DNA from: Acanthaster planci
Lineage: Eukaryota > Echinodermata > Asteroidea > Valvatida > Acanthasteridae
Assembly (NCBI RefSeq): GCF_001949145.1
Contig: NW_019091443.1
Location: forward strand, 1,027,166-1,049,409
Reading direction: 5' to 3'
DNA: 22,244 nt
The position numbers were made by a program, and so were the translations under genes. A model generated the notes under the pieces. The model did no database searches. It had not been told where the DNA came from and worked only from the letters and a program-made list of their open reading frames with translations. Below are positions 1-9,382 of this stretch, one piece after another (within the stretch, counting starts at the first letter, position 1; each line of letters opens with the position of its first letter).

Positions 1-147
1 TGACAGGGTTTGTGCACAAACCCCTTGTGCAAGGGGTGTTTGTGTAGAAGTATTAAGGTACCAACTTTTACAACAGTGTGCTGGTAATGCGTCGCTATTC
101 AGAGGGGGGTTCTCTCCACTCCGCGCCTTTGGGGTCTAGGACACGGC

Positions 148-745
148 CTCTTGAGGGAAACATATCAATGTATTAGAACCCCAAGCAGTGTTCAACGCTC
201 TTCTTCACTTCTGACAGCACTTAGTAGGCTGTTCCACTTGAGTCCAGAGCGACACGTCAACAACAGTGGTGTACATCAATCGTCAGGGCAGCACTTGCCC
301 TCAACTCCTGCGCCCTTGCGTGCCAGCTCTTGATGTGGACAATCGGTCAGGGGATCATCCTTTAAGCTGTCCACGTAGTGGAAACCAGCAACAGCACAGC
401 AGATACACTCTCGGATGCTGTCCAACCGACAGAATGGACTCTTAATCCAGATTTTCATGGAGATTGAGCATCCTCAATTCGACCTCTTCACTCTTACCAA
501 CAATGCCCACCTTCCAATGATCTGCTTCAGGTTCGCTCACCCACAGGTGTGGGCGACAGACGCCCTACAAATTGACTAGTTGGGCCCTCTGGCGTACGTC
601 TTCCCTCCAATCTCCCTCATCCTGTGGGTCCTGTCCTAAATAGAACGGGACTATGTCGGATCCTCCTTTTTGCCCCGCTCTGGCCTCACCAACTGAGGTT
701 TCAAAGACGTATAAGACTCCTGGTGCGATGACTGCTGGTCCTTCC
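148..745 (+). pseudogene. DIRS-like RNase H and connection region, broken
   Basis: In one frame from 161 the sequence reads HINVLEPQAVFNALLHF, then VQSDTSTTVVYINRQG, the RNase H pattern of DIRS-type polymerases. Further on, in shifted frames, come WATDALQID (550), LAYVFPPISLIL (about 588) and ILLFAPLWPHQ (about 663), the conserved segment between RNase H and recombinase in this group. Internal stops (e.g. after LLHF and after ALQID) and several frameshifts mark it as dead. The same segment is present at 12198-12443. Confidence 0.82.
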
Positions 746-829
746 AGTCAGCCCAAGTCAGAGATCTTTCGCCCACCATTAGAGAGTCTTCACTTGACAT
801 GCTGGACGTCAGGTTCTTCTGCAGATGCT

Positions 830-1770
830 ATGTCTAGTTCGGCCCAGGGTCAACGGCTGTTCCACTCACAAGATTTACATCAGCCAACTACGTTTTACTA
901 GAGGGTGTGACAACCATGATGTTTCTCTAACCGAAGCTCCTGTGAGCTCCGTCAAAGACTTTTTTGGATATCTGTTCTCACTGTGGCCTCTAGGTTACTG
1001 CCATTTGCAACTACTGGCTGGCCTTGCCGGCTGTCCACTCGGGCTTCAGCGATGGCTCGACTCTTTCAGACAACAATGCTGCTATCCTATATCTCCTTCA
1101 AGGGATGTCTCTAAGGCATCCTCACATCAAACACCTCGTCTTATCCTGGGACCTCCAGTCCTTGAAAGTCCCCCCTTTTTCGAACCACTGGCTGATGTGT
1201 CTGGTCTCCATCTCAGCATCAGGCTGGCGCTCTTCCTCAAGGTTGTTACATCAAGACGAGGTAGCAAGCTATATGCCCTGTCGATGGGCACAGCTGCTGG
1301 GAGCCACATGGGGTTCGTCTTGTCCCAACCATCAGGTTCCTGGCAAAATCCTTTTGGTCTGTCTCCCGACATATTCATTCCCGATATAGCCTCTCTTTCG
1401 GGAGATGGCTCCAACAAGAGATGATGTCCGGTTCAGACTCTCAAGTGATATCTTGCCAGGACCAAGCATCGCCGAGAATCTAATTCCCAGCTCTTCATCA
1501 CCATTACAGACCCTGTTCACCCAATGTCAAAGGACACTGTTGCCTGATGGATATCTGGGTCATTATCTTTAAAACCTGAGACTGGCTGGCACAACCTGAT
1601 GAGATGACCCGATTTCATGTCAGGGGCCATGACGTTCAGGCCGCCTCTGCATCCTGGTCATACTTCGGAGGAGACCCTCTAGCTCAAACCTGCCAGGCGG
1701 CTCGCTGGAATCCCCCTCCACCTTCACCAAGTGTTACCTAAAAGATGTTCTGCAAAGTGAAACAGCCCAT
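830..1770 (+). pseudogene. DIRS-like tyrosine recombinase, frameshifted
   Basis: This enzyme would insert the circular DNA copy of the element by tyrosine recombination. The N-terminal SAM-like part is seen as HDVSLTEAPVSSVKDFFGYL near 912-970, then in another frame HSGFSDGSTLSDNNAAILYL (1036 on). The catalytic region has VVTSRRGSKLYAL (arginine box, R codons 1254-1259), RPDIFIPDIASLSG-like sequence near 1365-1400, LFITITDPVHPMSKDTVA (about 1494), an FHVRGHDVQ-like H-x-x-R box near 1615, and TFTKCYLKDV, whose tyrosine codon is 1735-1737. At least three frames and several stops are needed to follow it, so it is inactive. Motif order makes a bacterial integrase or a Crypton less likely, as does the RNase H next to it. 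Confidence 0.82.
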
Positions 1771-1960
1771 TGCACAGTGACCTTGTGCTTGGCAGTCCAG
1801 ACAATGTCCAGGACTGTTCTGGGCTGGAAGGTGGATACTTCAACCTAGGGGTTTCTTCTGGTGATTGCTTGCTCTGGAGAGGCCTGCCTTATGTTTCTCT
1901 TATTAACTACACTCCCGTTGCCGACCCACCTCCAGGGTACGGTGCCACTTTGCATATGTA

Positions 1961-2051
1961 GTCTCTGGGCAGGGGTATGTGAATGCAGGAGACTCCTCCC
2001 CCACATTAGTGTTGGTCAGGTCTCCTAGTTATGCTTACCCCTGCCCAGCCC
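1961..2051. repeat. Internal complementary region of DIRS-like element 1
   Basis: This is an imperfect palindrome, with GCAGGAGACTC on one side and GGTCTCCTAGTTATGC on the other, around CCCCCACATTAGTGTTGG. Its right half (about 1992-2051) is the inverted complement of 2217-2277. Its left half (about 1961-1994) has no partner in the window; by DIRS logic it should complement the missing left end of the element. Confidence 0.75.
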
Positions 2052-2277
2052 CTCCTGCCCATCCTTCCCACTTTGGCTCCGGTAGTTTTCACCACTTCAA
2101 AAAGAAGGACGAACATGGTGGTGGGATCGCAGTGCACCGTTGGAGGGTCTAAGGGCAGTATGCATAATCAAGTCTTTTCAGCAAATTGTTATAGGCACAT
2201 GGGAAATTTGCATATGTAGGCTGGGCAGAGGTAAGTATCCCTAGGATACCTGACCCACACTAATGTGGGGGAGGACT
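2052..2277 (+). repeat. Right inverted terminal repeat of DIRS-like element 1
   Basis: The outer about 60 bp (2217-2277, from GGCTGGGCAGAGGTAAG to GTGGGGGAGGACT) pairs with the internal complementary region across a spacer of about 165 bp. The spacer includes AAGAAGGACGAACATGGTGG, similar to AAAGAGGACATGGTGG in the other element's right repeat (13384 on), so the two elements are related. Confidence 0.7.
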
Positions 2278-3120
2278 TTGCCAGTTTTATATAATGCACA
2301 AAAGTAAAATGCCCCGAAGTACAAATGCAGTTTTTGCCCTTAATATTTTATAAATAGTAAGGACACTTGAGCACTCTGTAACCTTGATAATTCCCTCAAC
2401 CTCTGGATGAGTATTAATGTTCAATATTTTAAGTATAATTCTTAAAATACTCATTCAGAATTTGTGCTGCTGTGCACTTGCAGATACAGTTGTTAGAAAT
2501 AATCATTTTGTCCAATTACTCTCAATAGGGAAATGTACTTTTGGAAGAATAGTATAAAATTGATCTTTGCATTATTTTTCTTCCCGTCTTTGAAATTTTA
2601 GTATGTGTATACTGATAGTCCTAACAGTACCAAATCCTCTAAACCTTGACGGTCAGGGTTATTCAAATGCGTACTTGCAACTGCAGCAGATCCTTGTTTG
2701 GGCAATCAAACTCCTTACAAGAAAAGAGAACTGTGCCCTCACTTGATGAAATTCAACATCCATGTATTACCTGACTGATAATGTCTGTAGGTTCAATACA
2801 ACTGGGACGAAGCAATAATTATATACATGTAGTTACTAATACCAATAGTATATTTATTATAAGAGCTTAAGGTATAGGGACTAAATTGAATCAAGCATTC
2901 GTATATTTGAAATAACTATTCATTAAATCATTCGTTGCCCCTTTGCTTCTCAATAGGCAAGGGATCATTGTGTATGTATCTGAGATCTTAATCAGAGTCA
3001 TTTGAAAGACATTGAAGACTTGTTGAATTTTTGTCTTACGTACAAACTGAACTGAAAGTTTTATTAATAAAGTTTCTGCCGTCTCTTATCAGTTAAATTT
3101 GTATGTATGTATATCAAAAG
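2278..3120. other. AT-rich stretch without a recognised gene
   Basis: Neither strand shows an exon with a conserved domain. An AATAAA lies at about 3066, but no coding exon ends ahead of it. It may be intron or intergenic sequence. Confidence 0.5.
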
Positions 3121-4080
3121 AGTGTAATCTGTTTATCAAACCGAAAAAGAGTTTGCCGACACAGCTCAGTGTTTGTCTAAACACAGCGCCTGTCTCTTTT
3201 TTGAAATTTTTTTCTTTTAGCTGTTTCGGTCACCGGCTGAAACAGCTTTTGTTTTTGTAAAGATTTTTTTTATTTTTGATTATATTATCTTTTCTTTTCT
3301 ATTTTTCCATAAAAATAACACCAGGTCGTTATACACATGGCTTTTGTTGCTTACTTTTGGGCCGATTCCCTTCAAACCTGGCACATTGTTAGACTACCAC
3401 CTGAGGAATCGTGACGTCATCACCTGTTTTATTATAGAATTTTGAATATTTAATTTTTCCCCATATGTTTTGAACACGTTTTCGAGGCAATATTTTGGTT
3501 GTTCAGAAATCTTCAAATGTCATTAAAGTTACTTGAAGGGATGACCTTGATACAAAAATAATACTATAATAATTACGTCATGATGATGTCATCAAGTGAT
3601 TTATTATCAAATATATTTGATTATTTAAATATTATTGTAAATTTCAAAAAACCAAGCATTCTGTTTGCGGCAAGCGGCAGAGTGAAATTTGGTCTTCAGT
3701 TTATCTCTTGTGGGTCAAATTATGTGACTCTACTTTCCAGTTGAAACCGTAAGTGGGCTTATTTAAAAAAGGTGATAGGTATGAACTTCTTTTGAATGCC
3801 GTTAGTCGGTGGGGTATAGTATTTTTGAAATCATCTGCTAATGACGTCACATTTTTGTTGAGCGCCCTCCAGGTTGAAAATTTTGAAAAAATAATTTTAA
3901 AAGATGTCTGTGGCAAAGTTTGTCGGAATTGCCTGGAAATAGATGCGGATGATGATCTTAACCCACTTAACAGATGTGTGAAATTTAGGGCCAATGACGT
4001 CATCATGCCAGAGGTTATAATAAAAAGTCCTTTATGTTTCAAAGTTCTGTAAAAAATCAATCATTGAAGATTTAAGAGTG
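3121..4080 (+). repeat. Unnamed interspersed repeat, copy A
   Basis: This is the longest of four diverged copies. It shares the head ACAGCTCAGTGTTTGTCTA (3160-3180), a block with GACGTCATCA and a TTTATTAT tail, a block with GGTATGAACTTCTTTTGAATG and GTTAGTC, and the tail AAAGATGTCTGTGGCAAAGT. It contains TGACGTCA at 3412, 3842 and 3995 and a 9-bp hairpin at 3219-3247. Overlapping open frames on both strands (3701-4060) match no family I know and are by-products of the repeat. Confidence 0.7.
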
Positions 4081-4389
4081 AATGGTCAGTTAGATGATAG
4101 CTGAAACATTGAAGTCAACCGCATGAAGTGCTTAACTGGTGTATGTCTTCATAAAGATGAAGCACTGACGACAAAAAAGCCCTTACGATATTCGCGACCT
4201 CAAAAATCCCATTCGCATACTGTGCATTTGCTATTGCATGCTCGGACGTGCACTTAAGCAGCACACAATGCACCGGGCATAATACTCAGGACCTGGCAAA
4301 ATGCCAAACACACGGTGGGGGAAGCTTGTGAGCATGTACTGTCACAATCTATTGTAGCAAGGAGGGTAATGGTCGCATAGAAATTTTGC
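4081..4389. other. Spacer between repeat copies A and B
   Basis: No gene seen. The right edge runs into copy B, where TGTTCGATTCCCACCTG (about 4410) resembles an RNA polymerase III B box. This hints that the repeat family may once have had a tRNA-like head, but no A box is convincing. Confidence 0.35.
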
Positions 4390-4868
4390 ACTGCGGACTT
4401 AACAACAGCTGTTCGATTCCCACCTGTTCCTTTCAAACCATAAGTGTTTCCCGAAACAGCTCAGTGTATGTCTACAAACACAACATCCGTCTCGTTTCTT
4501 CTCATGTACGTAAAATGGCTCAACCCTTCCAGTCGAAACAGGTCCAAAGTGGAAGTGCTTTATTATTTAAAATTGATTATAGATATGAATCTTTTTCAAA
4601 TGATGTTAGTCTCCGACACGGTAGCATTCCGGAAAACGTGCCCCAGTGACGTAATGCAACACTTCAGCGGCCTCCGGCGAAAGGTTTGAAAACTTTAAAA
4701 AAGATAGATGTCTGTGGCAGAATTTGCCTTAATTGCTTGAAAATTGTTAGGAAATACAGTGACTTTTATGCCTGCAACATTTGTGCATAAAATTGGGCTG
4801 ATGATGTCATCTGACCGGAAGTTATAATGAAAGAGTTTTAATTAATTAAAAATTGCTTATTATTCAAT
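4390..4868 (+). repeat. Unnamed interspersed repeat, copy B (internally shorter)
   Basis: It has the head GAAACAGCTCAGTGTATGTC (4454 on), then CTTCCAGTCGAAAC, GATATGAATCTTTTTCAAATG, GTTAGTCTCCG, CAGTGACGTAATGCA and AGATGTCTGTGGCAGAATTT, all in the same order as copy A. The block corresponding to about 3250-3690 of copy A is absent. Confidence 0.7.
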
Positions 4869-5224
4869 CCTGACAGTTACAGTTTAAAGTTACTCACGAA
4901 AGTAGAGTAAAGAGTTTTGGTTGTTGTATTGTTCATTAGCACTGTGTGCCGATAATAAAAAAAATTATCATACACTGCTAATGCCGCAACGCTACCCCTA
5001 GGGGTAAGAGCCATAACGGTAAGAGCCATATGCTTTGTACAGGTAACGTATGTATATATGGAGCCACAACGTTTCTGGGATGTTGCCGATGTTCCATCTA
5101 CTGCATTCATCCACTACAGATCGCTTGTAATCGAAGCATTGTCACATGCATCTCGGCTCGCTGCCCAACATGTGATTAAGGAAGTCGGTGCATGGCCCAG
5201 ATATTCAATGTTGAAATGCAGACT
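4869..5224. other. Spacer without a recognised gene
   Basis: No conserved coding sequence is seen. There is a short local direct repeat, GGTAAGAGCCATA, near 5002-5030. Confidence 0.4.
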
Positions 5225-5818
5225 TACTGCAGTTTGATTCCTGCCCATTGTAACTTCTTTGTCATCGAACTGAAAAAGTTCCCCATAAACAGCTCAGTAT
5301 TTATCCACCGACAAACACAACAGTCGTCTAGTTGACTTTTTTCATTTTGTGAAAAAGGCATTCATTTTGTCAAGATTTTTTTTTTTCATTCTTGTTACTG
5401 TTCTTCCCGGAAAATCCTTTTTCTTTTGTACACAGTTTTTCTCCCCATCACTTTAGTCCCTTTGAAGGTTTGATTCTTCATCTAAATTGCCTCAAAGAAA
5501 GACCCTATTGTTCCTTGAAGCATAATTTCATTGTGACGTCATCATGTGATTTATTATGTAATTGTAGAGTTTTAATCTTTAAAAATCCATATAAAATCAA
5601 CTGTGACTTCAGCGACTTGGTGCTTGCGGTTACGTTGTAGTAAAATTAAGTTCTTTGTTTCGTCTCATGTGCACAAAGTCACGTGACCCTTGCTTCCTGT
5701 CGAAACCGACAATGGCATATAATTCAAAATTGGTGATATAAACATGATAAATGAACTGTCTTTGAACAGTGTTAGTCTCTGGTAAGATATTACTCTGCAA
5801 AACATCTACTGGAGACGT
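5225..5818 (+). repeat. Unnamed interspersed repeat, copy C, cut at its 3' end
   Basis: It has the head ATAAACAGCTCAGTATTTATC (about 5285), a central TTGTGACGTCATCATGTGAT (TGACGTCA at 5534), CTTCCTGTCGAAACCG, ATGAACTGTCTTTGAACAG, GTTAGTCTCTGG and GAGACGTCATGATC. Similarity to copies A and B stops at about 5818, where Tigger transposase sequence begins, and the expected tail block does not resume beyond the Tigger sequence. A B-box-like CAGTTTGATTCCTGCCC precedes the head, as in copy B. Confidence 0.7.
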
Positions 5819-7204
5819 CATGATCCGATCTGCCTCTGGAACGGGCCCTCCTGTCACAGCCTGCACGATCTCGTCGTCACTCCATTCCGTCTTGGCATCC
5901 ATTGGCAAATTGTCATTGAGGGCTTCCCATGCAGCAATAACTGCCGGTTCGCCCATCCCTTCTAAGTTCCGTTGGTTTCCAAGTTGCCGAACAAGCTCTG
6001 CTAGGGGAGGATCATCATCATCTTCTTCTGCCGGATTGTTGCCTTGAACTGGAGTGCCGAGCGTCTTCTTCCGGGCGTCTTGAATGGATTTTTGCTTGAC
6101 TGCTTTCCATGCTTCCGCCATCATGTAGCATACGTCCTTGAGAGTGACAGACTTCAAAACTGAAGTACAAGTTCGTGTCCTCATTATCGTCGTCTAATAC
6201 CCGGCACAGAAGATGTTTCCGATAGACTTTCTTCATGGCCTGCATCACACCGCAGTCCATCAGTTGCATCTTCGATGTTGTGTTTGGAGAAAGGAATGTG
6301 CATTGAATACCCCCACAGCGGCTCACAAGGGGGTTCTTGGGCATGTGTCCAGAGCAGTTGTCAAGCAGTAGAACTGCCTTATGAGGCAGGTTCTTCTGTC
6401 AGAAATTGTTTAACTTGTGGGACAAACTCTTGGAAGAACCAGTCCTTGAACAGTTCTGAGTCCACCCATGCATTTGCTTGGCTCTTGTAGACTAGGGGCA
6501 AGATCTTGTGAGAGATGTGATGAAAACATTGTGGGTTTCTAGCCTCACCCACCATCGTAATTTTCAGCTTGTGGTCACCAGTTTCATTGGTGCAGCAGAG
6601 TAGTGCCACCCGGTCCTTCACCTGCTTGTGGTCTGGTGCGTTGCTGTCACCACTATGGAAACAAGCCAGTCTCGTCAGCATTGGAGCGCTGCTCTGGCAA
6701 CAGTTCTTGTTCATCCAGGTAGCGATGGTATGAGTTTCGAGACTCGGACATGGAGCCTTCACTTTGTGTGGACAGGCACTCTCCTGGCACGGTAAGTTCG
6801 CGTATCCCGTGCCTTTCTTGAAATCTCTTCAACCAGCCAATTGAAGCTGCAAATGCGCTGTCTTCACCATTGATGCATGTGTCAAAATAGACAGCTTTCT
6901 CATCAAGGATGGGCTCCAAAACCATGGCTCTTTTACTGCGCTGCGCCTTAAACCAAGTGAAACCAGCATTCTCTACTGCCCGACTGTCTGCTTTCTGCAT
7001 CCTCTTCCGCATCATGCCAACTGGGGTGTGAATCTGGGTTCCCAGAAGTTCCTCGAACTTGTCCTCCTGCAACTTGTCGATTTCATTGACCGTTGAGCAG
7101 CCAATTGCATATTCTCGAGCGATAGCTGCTTGCGAGGCTCCACCATCAATTCTCTTGATGATTTCTTGCTTATCAGTGTGGGTCATGATCTTTCTCTTTC
7201 CCAT
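5819..7204 (-). pseudogene. Tigger-like (pogo/Tc1-mariner superfamily) transposase, frameshifted
   Basis: Tigger transposases cut and paste DNA at TA sites using a DDD catalytic triad. Reading down from ATG at 7204, the N-terminal helix-turn-helix is MGKRKIMTHTDKQEIIKRID, then SQAAIAREYAIGCSTV, then a CENP-B-type DNA-binding segment with WLKRFQERHGI. The first catalytic Asp is in NADETGLF (codon 6676-6674), the second in LLLDNCSGH (6362-6360) and the third in QLMDCGV (6257-6255). The last two share a frame with 34 residues between them. The C-terminal VTLKDVCYMMAEAWKAVKQ and an acidic, Leu-rich tail to about 5830 also fit Tigger proteins. Frame changes near 6655, 6370 and 6170 and a stop after TEEPAS kill the reading frame. 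No paired terminal inverted repeats were found. Confidence 0.88.
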
Positions 7205-7739
7205 GATGAGCTTGGAAGACTTCGGAATGTGCAGCGGAAAAGCGATAAAAGTGTAGATGTGTACTCAAGCACTTTAACCACCAGAGTGGGAAGATTGTAA
7301 GCTGTTTTGGCAATTTGAACTTTTCAAAAGCGGCTGCTGTCTTCAAACTCAAAATTCAAAGCTACCGCTCAGAATCGAACTCTGCAGCTGTGGCGAATCT
7401 TGATGGCTTGCGTATCAGCGGCGCCCTCTTTAGTCTATTTTTAGTGCAGTGCTATGTTTCACGTGCGGTTTTCCTCCATACCCATCACTTACAAACTGGA
7501 TAGGTTTTGTACACGTTTTTCAACAGCTAGACCTTGGCACTGTTATCAATCCTGTAGAATTCAGGATTAAGCCCAACAGGACGGTCAAAGAGCAAAATCA
7601 TCATAATAACAACATTAGGTGTCATGTGACGTGACATTAAAAGTGCAAACTTAAAAGCACTAGATCTTCTCAAGCAAATGTCCAATTGGGTTTAGACCTT
7701 GCATATATCTAGAAAGGGAAGTGTTATAGAGGAAAATTG
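7205..7739. other. Flank of the Tigger transposase, possible element 5' end
   Basis: No gene is seen. The stretch probably contains the 5' non-coding end of the Tigger copy. CAGTGCTATGTTTCACGTGC at about 7447 begins with the CAG typical of pogo/Tigger termini, but no partner is visible near 5818, so this is a guess. Confidence 0.3.
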
Positions 7740-8085
7740 ACCATTTTTTGAAAGCCCTTTTGGGCCATTTGGCAATCCTGAAACTTCGTCAAAGTTACAC
7801 AGTGTAAAGCCTTAAACATCAAAAATTTACCATAAAAAATCACATCATGATGATATCACAAGGTGTCAAATTACAGTACTTAAATGTAAATTTATATTCA
7901 TATTAAATCTTCAAATATCCTCATAAAATCAACCGTGACTTCTTGCTGAAAACTGATAATAGATATGAACCTACTTCTAATGTTATTAGTTTTTGATACA
8001 ACGGTATTCCTCAAAACATGCACCACTGACATCATGCAGCATTCGAGCACACTTTGGTGACAGGTTGAAAAATTTGGCGTGCTGT
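7740..8085 (+). repeat. Unnamed interspersed repeat, copy D (partial)
   Basis: It holds the middle of the repeat: TTGGGCCATTTGGC, ATCATGATGATATCACAAG, CATAAAATCAACCGTGACTT (also in copy C near 5590), GATAATAGATATGAACC, GTTATTAG, and CACTGACATCATGCAGCA. The head is missing. It overlaps blocks already present in copy C, so C and D are separate copies and not two halves split by the Tigger element. Confidence 0.65.
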
Positions 8086-9280
8086 GTTCGCGTATACCAA
8101 AGTCATACACCTGCTAAATGATGTATGCTACAGTATACATACATACATTGTGTACAGTGATACATGTACATGTACAATGCACATTCACACAAATGGCTTG
8201 ATAACTTGATTATTGAAGCAATTATTCTCATCTTTGCTCCACACGAAGTTACTATTCTTAACATATTGAACATCTGTGAGAACCCATTATACATGAGGAA
8301 TTAAAAGAAATTGATGGCATCAATAAAATGTAAATGTTTACAAAACTAAAAGTACCGAAAGACCACTTTAATGTTCCTACTCATTATTGCTGCATGTAAT
8401 GTGCATCCAAAACCAGTTCTATGGTCTATCAAACCTTATATGTTTTAACTATTATAGACACTCAGATCATTGCATCTTCTGGTAATAAAATCGTGGAACT
8501 GTGAACTCTTCAAAGGATTGGACCTTTTGACCATTATTCAATATCTGCACTTACATGTACCTCTAGGAAACAGCACAATCCATTTAATTGTAAGCAACTT
8601 CAAGCATACAAATATTCAGGATGCCAACTTAAGGCAACAAGCATACATGTGCTTTAACCACTTGCTGCCAGGTGGTTTGAAAAATGCAGTGCACATAATT
8701 AAGACTTCATCAAGATTTTCAGCTGTCAAAATTCTTCAAAATTTATCATTTCAATTAATGGATGTTTACACCCACACAAATAACTGTGTGGCAACCACTC
8801 TAGTCTGACAGACAAGATCTATTGACACCTGAGTATTTCAGCCAGACCTGCAGCCTTGTAAAAAGAGCCCAGATTGTGCGGTGTTATGTAACTTTTTTTG
8901 TTCACGAATTTGGCACAGTGCGCTGCTGACCTCTTTTCAATAGGGGCCAGATTAGAGTGCAGTGGTGCTGTGTGGCTCATTGCTGCGGTGGTGGAGCGCA
9001 GCAATGAGCAATGAGTACTGTATGTGCAAACCTACATGTATGCCCAAGCTGGCGCCATGTTTTGGGGACAATTTGTCTGTCTTCAAACTGGATTTGTTCT
9101 CATAATATATCTTTCGTTCGACAAATGAGTTGTTCTCCATAACTACAGTGCCAGTATATGGGTGCTTGGATTGTATGCTTACACGTAATTATATAGTGGT
9201 TAAAGATCACTCACTTAATGATAATTTAGAACATGCTCTTTTTTCAGTTAATTTGAACAGGGTTTTTTTCCCCTTTTCAG
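8086..9280. other. Intron or flank upstream of the first visible DDRGK1 exon, no gene seen
   Basis: It contains a short TACATACA/TACATGTA-rich run (about 8135-8180) and AT-rich sequence. An open frame at 8470-8808 on the plus strand (112 codons) has no recognisable domain and I treat it as chance. The last 25 bases form the pyrimidine tract and acceptor of the 9281 exon. Confidence 0.5.
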
Positions 9281-9382
9281 CAAGAATTGGCAGAGAGAGA
9301 AGACAGAAAGCGTCAACAAGAGATCATTGATGTGCAGCGCCAACAGGAAGCTGAAAAAGAAAAGCAAGAACAAAGGCTCAGA
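9281..9382 (+). CDS. DDRGK1: DDRGK1 coding exon, coiled-coil part (34 codons)
   Basis: The exon follows a pyrimidine tract ending in TTTTCAG and is closed by the donor GTAATA at 9383. It reads [20 protein letters not shown] and then more charged residues, ending in QRLR. It starts and ends in phase 0. The composition fits the charged helix that precedes the folded domain in this family. Confidence 0.85.

Larger units (their letters stand above)
1..2277 (+). mobile_element. DIRS-like tyrosine-recombinase retrotransposon, 3' part (element 1)
   Basis: DIRS elements carry reverse transcriptase/RNase H and a tyrosine recombinase in place of a DDE integrase, and end in inverted repeats with an internal complementary region (family knowledge). 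In order here: an RNase H/connection remnant (148-745), recombinase (830-1770), the internal complementary region (about 1961-2051) and the right inverted terminal repeat ending near 2277. The order and strand are those of the second DIRS-like copy at 10932-13548. Frames are broken throughout, so it is a fossil. The reverse transcriptase and left end would lie upstream of the window. Confidence 0.88.

Noticed and set aside
825-1424. A 199-codon open frame on the plus strand as a host gene
   Set aside because: Its reading alternates with another frame that carries the other half of a DIRS-like tyrosine recombinase, so it is a transposon remnant.
3701-4060. Overlapping open frames on both strands (119 and 99 codons)
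   Set aside because: They lie in repeat copy A, have no known domain, and the other repeat copies do not keep the frames.
5392-5640. An 82-codon open frame
   Set aside because: It lies wholly in repeat copy C and has no domain.
7740-8085. Copy D as the right half of copy C split by the Tigger insertion
   Set aside because: Copies C and D overlap in repeat content, so they cannot be two halves of one copy.
8470-8808. A 112-codon open frame upstream of DDRGK1
   Set aside because: It has no recognisable domain, no splice context and an AT-rich composition like its surroundings. It does not resemble the missing DDRGK1 coiled coil.
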